From Microplitis mediator (lineage: Eukaryota; Arthropoda; Insecta; Hymenoptera; Braconidae): a DNA stretch of 64,000 bases. Positions 37,201-48,730 of the stretch are shown here, piece after piece (position 1 is the stretch's first letter; every line of letters begins with the position of its first letter). The stretch is from positions 19,975,901 through 20,039,900 of the forward strand of contig NC_079979.1 of assembly GCF_029852145.1 (NCBI RefSeq), written 5' to 3'. A program made the translations under genes and the position numbers. The notes beneath the pieces are model-generated. The model did not search any database, was not told the DNA's origin, and saw only the letters and a program-made list of their open reading frames with translations.

Positions 37201-38150
37201 GAGGGTACGACAATTAAAATTGGATTGCCAGGTAATTTTTTCGGGCGATTATTATTCATACAAATGGCCAGTGGATCCCATGAGCGTTTCAGAACCGCGT
37301 TGAGTGACTCCAGTGGTATTGATCCCGGTTTGACAACGGCATTGGGCACTGGCGCAATCATTCGATCTACCAGCTGAGGTATTTTAGCTCTCAGTGTTTG
37401 GAGAATGTCAAAATAAATTACAAGCCCATCCCGAGATAAATTGTCCATAAACAGACCGTGTAACCACTGGACTATTCTGTGATCCCAGCCAATGGAAGCC
37501 ATCACTTCGCGAAATCTTTTAGCCGAGGAATCGACCGACGTACGACGATACACCAGCTCCAGTTGGTCATCGAGCTTGGCTAGTCTGTTCAAACGTTCAG
37601 AATTAATGATCGTAAAAATATGTGAAAATATTCTCCTCTGCACTGGCGACCAGAAGGTTTTTTCAATCTTCTCCTCCCAGTCATCGTTGCTGTCATCCGG
37701 ACGAGCGAAGCTCGCCAACTTTTCTAATTCCTCCGTACACTGACGTGCTTTTGTCAGATCACAGGGCAGAGACAATTCTTCTGGAGCATCAACATTTACT
37801 ACATCTATCACATCACCTTGGATTGACTTGTCCCTAAAATCCCCAGTTACTTCATCGTCACGCTGATAAATAAATAAATAACTAAAAATAACCTACCGAA
37901 TTAGCTCTGGTTTCCTTGAAAAAAATATTTTCTTCGTAGGCTTCACATAAATATTCTCCGGTCTCCAGTTCCATGGTCTAGCATAGCAATGTTCCTTCAA
38001 AATCGCATTGACTTCTTCATCTGTATACCCAGCCAATTTATGTAAGAACGTCGTCAATTTGTTCGAACTCTCCTCCGGAGTATCAGCACCCAGGACAGGA
38101 GCAGGGAGATTCTGTCCGCCCTGAGACACCAACAGTCCACTGGATGACAT
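34271..38150 (-). CDS. KANSL3: KANSL3 (NSL3), subunit of the NSL acetyltransferase complex
   Basis: KANSL3 (NSL3/Rcd1 in flies) belongs to the nuclear non-specific lethal complex with the acetyltransferase MOF/KAT8, which acts at housekeeping promoters. Six exons on the minus strand, 38150-37897, 37833-36485, 36413-36304, 36230-35876, 35799-35632 and 35187-34271, join in phase to 1050 residues. Residues 45-85 carry CYARPWNWRPENIYVKPTK, and the alpha/beta-hydrolase-like domain spans about 190-460 with ILIVVPSG and TQSMVDRCIMDEIADF. The nucleophile elbow near residue 365 is GFNSG, with Asn in place of Ser, so hydrolase activity is unlikely, as in other KANSL3 proteins. The C-terminal half is Ser/Thr/Asn-rich and disordered in appearance. 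The first intron is 63 bp; a nearer AG would break the frame. The gene is divergent from PLPP5. Confidence 0.92.
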
Positions 38151-38716
38151 CCTCCAATTTAATTCCTCATAAATTACGAATCCTGCAAATAAAAATTAAT
38201 TATTCACGTCACATTTTTTTTTCGTAATTTTTTTTTATCACCTCACCAGTTTGTTTTATTACTCAACATCTCGATCCATTTAATTACTGCTTCTATATTT
38301 ACAATTACTCACACCTGATAAAATTTAACCAAAATTTTTTACCTCCAATGGTCTGTATAATTTATTTTTACAAATTACGTCTGATCCGCATTTTTTCACT
38401 CGTCCCTCACTCTGCTGATTGCTAGCTTGGTTTTTTTTTTAGTAGTAGTGGGGCAGGAAAATAAAATTTCAAATTTAACTGTCAGATGGCGGGAAGTGAC
38501 AGTTCTGCTGGTGAAGTTGAAATCAATTAATTCATAAAAATAAACTAAATGTCAAAAAAAATCCAATCAACAATCGAATACTGCACCAATACATTACTGA
38601 TATATATGTATATAAATATATATATATGCTATGAATAATTGAAAATGGCCGTAAGCGAAATGTACACGTGTATAAAATAATGTAAACGTTTTTATTAAAG
38701 TTATAATTTAAGAATA
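38151..38716. promoter_or_regulatory. Bidirectional promoter between KANSL3 and PLPP5
   Basis: The start codons of the two divergent genes are 566 bp apart, so promoters and 5' UTRs of both must share this stretch. A short palindromic (TA)-rich segment lies at about 38600-38630. No canonical TATA box is clearly placed for either gene. Confidence 0.5.
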
Positions 38717-40533
38717 ATGACTACGATGAGGAACCTCGATCGTTCGATTAATTTTTGGTTCGACATTTTTTTACGCGGACTTCTGGCATTATTAATTGTG
38801 TGAGTTATTTTATTTATTTATTTATTGGAGTGATGTTTACTTATCTTTTATTTTTTTTAATTACCATTAATTGAGGAATATGTTTTAATATTTAACAGGA
38901 CGTTGGAAAAAACAGAACCATTCAATCGAAAGATTCATGAGGATGAGCTGTGGCTTTACAAAAATCCTAAAACAGTTTCCTATGTGCCAGTAACTGTTCT
39001 ATGGGTAAATTCACTTAATTACTTTGAATATTTATGTTAATAATAAGGAGTTATATTTGGATATTTATTTTTCAGCCAGTAGTGTTCATCGTTCCCATGG
39101 TAGTCATTTCAATATCATTCCTCATTAATAGAAACAAAATTGATTTTGCTCAAGGACTGTTGGCAGTAACTCTAGCTCTTGGATTAAATGGAGTATTGAC
39201 AAATGTTATTAAAATAATTGTAGGTGAGTTGTAGTTCTCATTATCTATATATATATATTTTTTTCTTAATTAGTAGGAGTGGGCGAATAGTTAAAACTTA
39301 AGAATTATTCGTATCAAATCGAAACTCTCTGAATTAGTTGAAAATTCTCGAATTATTTAAGAATTTTCTGTTGATTGACTTAGAATTTTAATATTTTTTC
39401 CAATAATTCAAATTTTTGTCGGAGGTAAATAGAGCTCAGACACGAATCTATAAAAAAAATTATTTTTTGTTTATTTGAAGGTAATGCGCGTTTTCATCCC
39501 CCGACAAAAGATCCCCCGACAGAATATCTCCGGACATAATATCCCCGACAAAATATCTTTCGATATAGTTTTCACAATTTTCCAGAAAAACTAGCACCCA
39601 AATTAGTTGTAGAGAAATTTTGCTGGTAGGATATTTTGTCGGGGATATTATGTCCGGAGATATTTTGTCGGGGGATAAAAACGCGCGGAATCAATTTGAA
39701 ATCTAAGCTCTACATATCAAATAAAAATTGAATATTTAAAAACTGATTCAAAATTTTCTCGATTTGAATCGAGTAATTAAAAAAGTTTCAGATAATTCGA
39801 AAATCGAGGAATAATTCGATTCAAACACGAATTCGCATGCCTCTAATAATTAAATTAACATAAAAATTTTAAATAATAATTTTTTTTGTGTGTAAATTTA
39901 AAGGTAGACCACGTCCAGATTACTTTTGGAGATGTTTCCCGGACGGTATTGCCAATTTAGAATTCAATTGTACAGGAGATTCGCATGAAATACGTGACGG
40001 AAAAAAATCATTTCCTAGTGGTCATTCGTCATGTAATTAATTTATTTATACAACCAATTAATTATTAATTTATAATTTTAATAATTTAATTAAATTTATT
40101 TTATTGCAGTTGCATTTACGAGTTTTGGATTTGTCGCATTTTATTTAGCAGGCAAACTCAAGACGTTCAGTTTGTCTGGTAAAAGTCATTCCTGGAAACT
40201 GTGCAGTTTTTTATTCCCACTAGGATTAGCATTATGTATCGCTCTAAGTCGCACGTGTGATTATCATCATCACTGGCAAGGTATAGACTCAGATAAGAAA
40301 TTATTGACCTGAATAAAATTAAATCAAAATTAAAAAGTGATAATTATTTTTTTGTGTGCACAGATGTTGTTGTTGGATCGACAATTGGATTTATTATTTC
40401 ATACATGTGTTATCGTCATTATTATCCATCACTGGATTCACACATGTGTCATAAACCCTACGCGGTGATAATTCAAGAAGGGGAAATAAAAAGTATTAAA
40501 TCACCGCGTGAGGATCAAATAAAATGGATATAA
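38717..40533 (+). CDS. PLPP5: Phospholipid phosphatase 5-like PAP2 enzyme
   Basis: PLPP5 (PPAPDC1B) is an integral-membrane type-2 phosphatidate phosphatase that dephosphorylates lipid phosphates such as phosphatidate and diacylglycerol pyrophosphate. Six exons, 38717-38799, 38899-39004, 39076-39223, 39904-40032, 40110-40280 and 40364-40533, join in phase to 268 residues, the normal family size. All three PAP2 signature blocks are visible: KIIVGRPRPDYF (from about residue 109), PSGHSS (about 147) and SRTCDYHHHWQDVVVG (about 202-217). The catalytic histidines lie in the second and third blocks. About five to six hydrophobic membrane segments surround them. Intron 3 (39224-39903) contains a nested pair of palindromic elements. 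Confidence 0.93.
39275..39845. mobile_element. Nested palindromic elements in PLPP5 intron 3
   Basis: The outer element runs from about AGTAGGAGTGGGCGAATAG to the inverted-type end GAATTCGCATGCCTCTAAT, with diverged arms rich in GAATTATTCG. Inside it, 39482-39687 forms a tighter palindrome whose arms are variants of TATCCCCCGACAAAATATC and TCCGGACATAATATCCCCGAC. There is no coding capacity. The inner copy looks younger because its arms still match closely. Confidence 0.65.
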
Positions 40534-40985
40534 ATTTAACTGAGTACTTAAATGATACTGAAAGTAGAAGACAAAATTTTTTTAAATGCAGACAAATAAT
40601 TTAACGAGTCCCGCGTATGCATTTTAAATTTTTAGTCTGCTACTTTCACTATCGTCTACTTGATCGAATTTAAAAAAAAATATATTATGTTTAAGTGCAT
40701 TTAAATGTATATTAGAAGTAATAATTTATTTATTAAATTTAAAATAAAATTTTTGTATGTAAAATATATAAACTAAGAAGTAATCGACAGCCTTTTAGTA
40801 CCCAAGTAACGCACGTGGCTTTATGACGTCTGATATCAGTTTTGAGGTTTTATTTTACCGATAAGGCACCAAAATTTATGTCACCGAAAAAATATTCACT
40901 TAAGAGACTCGACACGTGACGACAAAAAGTAAATTAATCTAAACAATTTTTTAATTAAAATGACTTTTTTAAGACAGGGAAAAAA

Positions 40986-41183
40986 ATGATACTGAAGTTA
41001 GCAGACGTCTGACAATTTTTGAATTTTTTTAAAAACGATTAACTGTAAAAAAAAATATTTTGAAAAATTGCACCTATAGTTTATTAAATTTTTTACATGC
41101 GTATATTTTTTTTTTTTTGTAATTTATTTGTTGAAAAAAAAAAAATCAGAAAATTTGTAACTGTCTGCTAACTTCAGGATCGT
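40986..41183. mobile_element. F1 MITE
   Basis: It starts ATGATACTGAAGTTAGCAGAC and ends GCTAACTTCAGGATCGT, 198 bp. Flanking A-runs are similar but not an exact duplication. Confidence 0.75.
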
Positions 41184-41200
41184 GAAAAAAATTCAAATTT

Positions 41201-41401
41201 ATGATGCTGAAGTTAGCAGACGTCTAATAATTTTTGGATTTTTTTTTAGACGATAAACCAGAAGAAAAAAAATATTTGAAAAAATTGCACCTGTAGTTTT
41301 TTAAATTTTCTACATGCGTATATTTTTAGTTTTTTTTTTCTTCAAATTTAATTATTCAAAAAAAAATCCAAAAATTTTGAATTGTCTGCTAACTTCAGGA
41401 T
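41201..41401. mobile_element. F1 MITE with 9-bp target duplication
   Basis: It starts ATGATGCTGAAGTTAGCAGAC and ends GCTAACTTCAGGAT, 201 bp. The flanks at 41192-41200 and 41402-41410 are both TTCAAATTT. Confidence 0.82.
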
Positions 41402-42309
41402 TTCAAATTTTCTATGATTTCGAGGACTAACGTCTACACGTTTTATTTATTTAAGAAAACTTGACTTCAAGACAAAATAAATCTTATATCGAATGTCGAC
41501 TACTATAATTACAGATAAAAATTAATAATTTAAAATTTCACTCAATTTTTCTACTGACAAATTTAAAAAAAAACTCAGAGCCGGGAAAGTTTTCAAAGGA
41601 ACCAGCGAGCGCGCCGGCATTTGAGGTTTTCAAATAATCCCGCCAAGTGTCTAAAGCACCGAACGTCCTCTAGGCCCTCTGGTATTTAACAGAAAATATC
41701 TATTAACCTTTTTTCCAATTACACGTAAAGAATGACAAGAAAACAGAGAGGAGAGAACAGAGTAGAGTTGAGAGAAGCGAAGAGAAGAGAAGAGCGCAGA
41801 AAGCATCAATGTTTTTCGAAATGATTAGTTAGTTAGTCAGTTATGACGGTTATGACCAATAAAAACTCTTGGTGTGCTGACTCACATATACACAAACACA
41901 CATATAAATACACATACATATATAGACTAAGTGAATTAAAATAATAATATATTTATTTGTTAAAATTGTACAGCCTTAGTAATATTCAAATATCCTTATA
42001 GATATTCGTCAAAGTCTGACAAATGGTAACATAGTTATTTAGTAACTTGTTGTGTGGTGAATTTCTACATCGAGACTTCCTGTTCATGGCGATGCTTCAG
42101 CGTCGTTCATCGTCTTAACAAAATCCACTCACCAGTGAAACAACTAAATTTTATTTTAATTTATTTAGTTTTATGTTAAGTTTGTTTGTTTTACTTTCCT
42201 CAAGTTTTTAATTTAAAAGTTTAACTGACTATTATTATTATTATTATTTAAATAATTTTTGGGGCGCACAGGCCGCCGAGGCAAGGGTGCAAAGACCCCG
42301 TGTTGGAAA

Positions 42310-45300
42310 ATGATCAACATGGAGACGGATAAAATCCTCGATGAAACAAATACAAATAATCAGGTATATATATACAGTTTTTTATTTATGCACAGACATA
42401 TTTTTTAAATGAATTTAGTAATTAAGCTGGCATGGGTTTGGCTTTAAAATTCATTATCATTTTTACGAGCAACATTTAATTCGTCTTTTATTTTACTTTT
42501 TTTCAGTCTCCTTTCTCTATCTTATCCATTTCCTTTCTCTTAACGGTCTCTTATTAATTTTTTTTATTGTCTGGGATTTTATTATATATATTACATATTT
42601 ATGTGTAAATATTTGTATTAATTATGTAGAGGTTATGCATAATAAATATTTATCATAAATAAATAATATGTTTATAATAATATAGATATTTATTGATTTT
42701 ATTGGACATTAATTTTGTATTGCGACATACATTCAATCATATATTTTATTTATCTAGTATATTTTATAATGACTTAATATTTTTAGTTGACATTAAAATT
42801 CATATTTATATTTTCGTCATAGTGAATAAATTTATGTGATTGTGCAAAAGAAAAGGCCGAAATACTTTTTTTTTCGTAATAACCATTTAATTTAAATATT
42901 TATCACAATTTTTATGATAATTAAATCGGCGGTAATTTTAAAAAATTCAAATGCGTCAAGACCCAGAAATTAATTACTTGCAATTAAACAATTTTGTTTT
43001 TTTAATCCGAGATATCGTTATAATTTTTACAAAAATTTATCCCCAAGTATTTTACTTTAAATATCAGTTATAAATATATATGTAGACTTTGTGTGAAATG
43101 AAAATTAAAAAATTTTAAAACTACGATCTTGAAGTCACAATTTTCAAATTTTTTTTCCAACAGCTAAATTACAAAAAAAAGAAAAACTAAAAAAGTGTAC
43201 ACGTAGAAAATTAAAAAAACTAAAGGTGGAATTTTCTTAAATATTTTTTTTTGTAATTTGACGTTTGTAAGAAAATCTAAAAGTTATAAGACGTCGGCTG
43301 AGTCCAGTATCATAAAAAAACTCCGTTATTTATTTATTTGTTTACTAAAATAAATAAGTATTGTATAAAAAATATATAATAATATAAAGTTTTGAGTTTG
43401 CGTGAATGAGTGAATCGAAATTATTGAACCGTATGTTCTTATAACAATTCACAAGCCTGATAGCGGCTGCTTTTCCTCCATAATAATCAATGCTTTTAGC
43501 AGAGTGTCCCTCTATCAAAGCGCGCCTGCCCATACGTTTAGTTTATATATACATATATACATATATATATAGTTACATTTAATTTAATTCCCTCAGACTT
43601 TTCCAATACTGGTTAAAGAGCTACAAGTAAACGACCAGAGCTTGACTGTTATGTTGTATCTCCACTCAGCCCCTCCCGATCGGCTCAAAGTCACGCTCGA
43701 CGGTGGTTCGAAGTAGGGCAAATATCAAAACTGACAATTCTATGCCATGCTTTGTTTACACCTCATACTTTCCATGTTATTATTATTTTTAAATAAAATC
43801 TACAGGGTCTGAGACTGGGACCAGGGAACAGGTAATGAGAGTTGGGTTTATCGGAGAGTTGAGTAGGTCAATAATAAATGGTACAGTAAGTACTACAAAT
43901 GTCTTAACGTCTGCAGTATTAAATGTATAAGAAATATATGTATGTATGTATATATATGTGCAAGAAAGAGCTGAGAAGTTGCTTCATGAGGTCAAGAACC
44001 GCGACTTGGTGTCGTAGGTATTACCGACTCTCTCTCTGTACGCTACACTACTCATTGTTGTATCCTCCAATAGCGACTTAATCTTGTCACGGTGGTCGGT
44101 GTCTCGATCTGAGTGATGGCTATTTGTCTGTCGTGACAACTTTTATTTAACAAAACAATTTTATTATTATCGAAAATATGTTAATTAGCGTTTATTTGTA
44201 AGCGTATTATTTATAAAAAAATAAAGATGATGATGATGATGATGATGATGATGAATAATATTATTTTTGATTTCAGTATCCGATGACGATATTGTACGAT
44301 CCAAGTCGAAAGAAAGAGCCTTCGTCACAGACGATGAGTCTGACGAGTCAGTATACACAAGAGAGGGAAATGTGTATGAAATATTTTGAACGATGGAGTG
44401 AACCAGAGCAAGTTCATTTCGTTGAACAATTATTGGCACGAATGTGTCATTATCAGCATGGTCATATTAACACTTTCCTAAAACCGATGCTGCAGAGAGA
44501 TTTCATTTCACTTTTACCCAGTAAGTTTTCCATTTATTTATTTATTTTAAATAAACAAAGTTTATAAATATTGACATTATTTTTTTTATCTACAGAAAAA
44601 GGTCTAGATCATGTGGCTGAAAGTATTTTGTCATATTTGGATGCTGATTCATTGTATGCCGCAGAGCTTGTGTGTAAAGAATGGTATCGAGTAATAAGTG
44701 AAGGAATGCTGTGGAAAAAATTAATTGAGCGCAAAGTACGAACTGATTCTGTTTGGCGCGGATTAGCTGAGAGACGAGGCTGGTAAGTATTTTATTTTAC
44801 AAACTAAAGGGCTAATATTTAAATTTGAATTTAAATTTAAATTTGAATTACCACAGGATCCAACACTTATTCAAACCACGACCGGGCGAAAGTTATCGAG
44901 ACCATGCATTTTATCGTAACTTGTTTCCTAACATAGTTAAGGACATCGAGAGTATTGACAACAACTGGAGAATGGGAAGACACAAACTACAAAAAATAAA
45001 CTGTCGGAGTGAAAATTCTAAAGGCGTCTACTGTTTACAATACGACGACCAGAAAATCGTATCGGGTCTTCGCGATAACACCATCAAGATATGGGACAGA
45101 AATAACTTGCAGTGTATTAAAGTGTTAACTGGACACACAGGATCGGTCTTGTGTTTACAGTACGACGACAAAGCTATTATATCTGGTTCTTCCGACAGCA
45201 CTGTCAGAGTCTGGGACGCGAATACTGGGGAAATGGTTAATACTCTGATCCATCACTGTGAGGCTGTACTGCATTTAAGATTTAATAATGGCATGATGGT

Positions 45301-47301
45301 TACCTGCTCAAAGGTAAGCTGCTCATTTATTCATAATTTAGTTGAGGCAAAAGACCCATTACCCTCTCGCTTTTCATTCGAGTGAAATTCAACCACTCAA
45401 TATAAATTTAAGAATAATCTTGATAATTAATTTTTTAAATAAGCTCGAGTGTTCCCATAGTCGCTCACTAAAAGTTGTCATGTGCCATTACTCGGCTCTG
45501 CACTCGCTCAAAGACAATATCAATTGAACTATGATAAGTTTATTTATTTGGAGAATTTATAAAAAATATTAATTTGTTTTATGATATCATTTTTTTTAAG
45601 GGCATTCTCAGACAGTGCCCCCCACTTTTTAAAAATATGCAATAACTTTCAACTGTCATAACCGTATTAAAATTTTATTACTTAATTAAAAAAAAATTAA
45701 AACGTTAATTGAAAAAAGGACAACGTAGTCGTGATTTTGTTGAGATATAGAATTTAAAAAAAATTACTTACAATTGATATAAATTGGGAGTTAAACGAAA
45801 TTTGTTGAATAAATTTTAGCCAACAAAGTTTAAAAATTCGAATTATAAAATTGACATGACGATTTTACTGAAATTTATTTAACGAATTTTGCTTAACTCC
45901 TAATTGATATCAAGTGTAAATAATTTTTTTTTTAATCTATACATCGGCGAAATTACGACTACGTTGTTCTTTTTTCAATTAATGCTTTAATTTTTTTTTA
46001 ATTAATTGATAAAAATTGGATACGCTTATGACAGTTGAAAGTCATTGAAAATTTTTAAAAAGTGGGGGGCACTGTCTAAGAATGGCCTTAATTGATAAAA
46101 TTTCGATACGCATGATAGTTGAGTCATTGCATATTTTTAAAAAGTAGAGACACTGCCTGAGAATCCGCTTAAAGTAAAAAATGTAAATAATTTAAATTTA
46201 TAATAAATTAATCAGTTGAAGTGAGCGACTATTGGTACTGATGGGGTTTAGAGTCTTATTTTATAAATGATAAACAAGATAATAAAGATGATTGTTTGTT
46301 TAAAATTAGGACCGATCAATAGCCGTTTGGGACATGACATCACAAACAGAAATAGCATTACGCAGGGTTCTTGTTGGTCATCGTGCTGCCGTAAATGTTG
46401 TTGATTTTGATGAAAAATATATAGTGTCTGCGAGTGGTGATAGGACAATTAAAGTATGGAATACGTCGAGTTGTGAATTTGTGCGAACGTTGAATGGTCA
46501 TAAACGTGGAATTGCGTGTTTGCAATATAGAGATCGTTTAGTGGTTAGTGGTAGCAGCGATAACACTATCAGATTGTGGGACGTTGAGTGCGGAGCATGT
46601 TTGCGTGTACTTGAAGGACATGAAGAGTTAGTACGGTGTATTAGATTTGACAGAAAGCACATTGTCAGCGGAGCTTATGACGGGTAATATTTCAATTAAT
46701 ATTTAATACCCGATCTGTATCATGATCGATATTTTTTTATTTATCTTCATTATTTTATTATAGAAAAATTAAAGTATGGGATCTCGTTGCTGCTCTTGAC
46801 CCACGTGCTGTTGCTAGTACACTTTGTCTACGTACATTAGTGGTAAGATTTTAAAATATATATTTATTAATGACATAATTATGCAGTGAAATATAATTAT
46901 TAAATTACTTTTAACAGGAGCATACAGGAAGAGTATTCCGTTTACAGTTTGATGAATTTCAAATAGTGTCGTCGTCACATGACGACACGATACTGATATG
47001 GGATTTCCTTAACTGTAATGGCTCAGATGCTGCTGGTAATACAAGTGCAAGTGCAGGTGCTTCAGCAATAGTTACTCCAACCGCTACAAATAATCAGTCT
47101 GATACTAGATCTCCTTCTCGTATGTATACTTCGTTTATATTTAATGATAAATTTTTAAAAATGTACGACTAAAGTTCTAATTATTGTCACTGCAACAAAT
47201 TTATTTACAATAATTGGTACCCGATAATTAGATCTGTTGCCGGAAATGTCATTTACATGATTACTTAATTTATTAATTTTTTTTTTTTAGCGTTCGAGTG
47301 A
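42310..47301 (+). CDS. slmb: Slimb / beta-TrCP F-box and WD40 protein
   Basis: Slimb is the substrate receptor of an SCF ubiquitin ligase that recognises phosphodegrons in beta-catenin/Armadillo, Cubitus interruptus/Gli, IkB-type and Period proteins. Eight exons, 42310-42363, 44277-44520, 44596-44782, 44857-45313, 46310-46683, 46764-46842, 46918-47119 and 47291-47301, join in phase to 535 residues. The dimerisation (D) domain is in exon 2 (FVEQLLARMCHYQHG) and the F-box lies at about 100-147 (GLDHVAESILSYLDADSLYA). Seven WD40 repeats follow from about residue 210, with GLRDNTIKIWD, GSSDSTVRVWD, ASGDRTIKVWN and SSSHDDTILIWDF. Agreement with Drosophila Slimb is very high. The first coding exon (starts MINMETDKILDETN) is separated by a 1.9-kb intron. 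The last exon adds only three residues and a stop. The C-terminal tail is Ala/Ser/Thr-rich. Confidence 0.96.
43120..43313. mobile_element. Diverged F1 MITE in slimb intron 1
   Basis: It carries CGATCTTGAAGTCACAA at the left and GTCGGCTGAGTCCAGTATCAT at the right, with the usual F1 interior. It is more decayed than most copies. Confidence 0.6.
44226..44254 (+). repeat. (GAT)n microsatellite before slimb exon 2
   Basis: About nine GAT units lie 22 bp upstream of the acceptor of slimb exon 2. Their length may vary between individuals, close to where a polypyrimidine tract would normally be. Confidence 0.8.
45600..46087 (-). mobile_element. TTAA-flanked 488-bp palindrome, copy B
   Basis: It starts GGGCATTCTCAGACAGTGCC and ends with GGCACTGTCTAAGAATGGCC, flanked by TTAA on both sides, inside slimb intron 4. 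It is reversed relative to copy A (18742-19229) and has the same length. A further partial right end (AAAAAGTAGAGACACTGCC...GAATCCGCTTAA) follows at about 46130-46170. Confidence 0.82.
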
Positions 47302-47625
47302 CGTACAAAAACCGATCTAATCCATTATTGTGATACAATTGTAAGTTTACTTATTAAATTGTTGGTAAAAAAAGTTTTTCATATCACCTGCATTGAAACT
47401 GTGAGTTTATGATGTCACCCACAGACACCCCCAAAAAAAGCCATCACCCCAGGTGTTGATGAGAAATTCAAACCAAATTTGTAGAGGAAAAAAATTCACA
47501 TTAAAAAGTATAAAAAATATTTTTGTATCTAAGCTGAAAGACTTAGTACCCGATCAGGGAATTAGTACTCGAACACTCCATGAATTTGTATATCTATATT
47601 TAGTAAATATATGAATGATCGGGTA

Positions 47626-48134
47626 CACGGAGAGAAAAATATCGCCAGAATGACTATCCAATGTATCCTCAAACGACGTATCGTCAGAATAACGATCCGT
47701 ATACCTAATTTAGGAATACTCTCATATTAATTTAATAATCTATAGTATCGTTAAAATAAAGATACGTATTTGGGTTAGGTTAAGTATTCGTTTATTTAAT
47801 TTAACAATACGACGAATAGCCTTTGTAACTATATGTAGTTTCGTTGATATAGGTATCTGTATCGCTAGCGTGAGGATCCGTATAGCTAAATTGGCTATAC
47901 GTATCGTCGTTCTCGGTTGCCGGATGCCTAAGTACAGAGTTTGCGCAATAGTCATGTCAGCGATTCATAAAATGCCTAAAATAAGGATACGGATCGTCAT
48001 TTTGATGATCCACTGTGAGAATACTCTGTATAGCTGAATTGGCTATACGGCGTATCGTTAAGTAAGATGACTATACAGCGTATAGCCAGAATAGCGATAC
48101 GTATACTTAATCTGGCGATATTTTTCTCTCCGTG
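47626..48134. mobile_element. TA-flanked 509-bp inverted-repeat element
   Basis: The ends are CACGGAGAGAAAAATATCGCC and the inverted form GGCGATATTTTTCTCTCCGTG, each bordered by TA. The interior consists of degenerate short repeats around CGTATAGC, CGTATCG and GATACG. There is no coding capacity. It lies just after slimb. Confidence 0.82.
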
Positions 48135-48309
48135 TACTAGTTCTCTGACCAGGTACTGGACCAGTTACCAAAAAAAATAACACGTACTAGATTTTTGAGA
48201 TTTCGAAGCTTAAAAATACTGGATTTTTATGAGGATACGCCACTGAAGTAAAAAAAATGTGTACCTATAGCTGCTGCACTCATACCGTACAACCCCACGG
48301 GTGATGACT

Positions 48310-48730
48310 AGAGTCGGGATTTTTGCTTTGATTCAAAAATAACAATTAATAATTGATGTTGTCAAATTTTTGGTATAATGGCGGAAATATTGTTCGCACT
48401 AAAAAATTTTTTAAACAAAAGTTGTTCAAAATTTAATTTTATAAAAAAAATATCTCTTATAATTTTTTTATAGAGCTAATACGAAAGCCGTAATTTCAAA
48501 ATTATAATTTTCATAATTATCAAAAATTTGAATCATTCATTATGAATCTTAATTTTGGAATTACGGTGAAAATATTGGTCGTATAAAAAAATCATAAGAG
48601 ACATTTTTTTAAGAAAATTAAATTTCTTACAAGTTTTGTTCTATAACTTTTTTTAAAAGACCAATATTTTCGCCGTAATACCAAACATTCTAATCATTCA
48701 TTCGAAATTAAGGCAAAAATCTTGTCCCTA
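48310..48730. mobile_element. Inverted-repeat element, family F7
   Basis: The ends are AGAGTCGGGATTTTTGC and GCAAAAATCTTGTCCCTA, with GTGATGACT directly repeated on both sides (48301-48309 and 48731-48739). The interior has matching inverted blocks around GGCGGAAATATTG and CGGTGAAAATATTGG. A related, internally duplicated copy is at 60058-60650. Confidence 0.75.

Larger units (their letters stand above)
40534..42309. other. Intergenic region PLPP5-slimb, with two F1 MITEs
   Basis: Two F1 elements stand close together at 40986-41183 and 41201-41401, the second flanked by a perfect 9-bp duplication, TTCAAATTT. A fragment at about 40797-40930 resembles the CCCAAGTAG element at 52841-53195. The slimb promoter and 5' UTR probably occupy about 41570-42309, which is richer in GC and has a purine-rich AGAGAAG stretch around 41740-41800. 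Confidence 0.55.

Noticed and set aside
37863..37896. A 34-bp KANSL3 intron, or stop-codon readthrough at 37893
   Set aside because: A 63-bp intron with a downstream acceptor restores the frame and has normal size.
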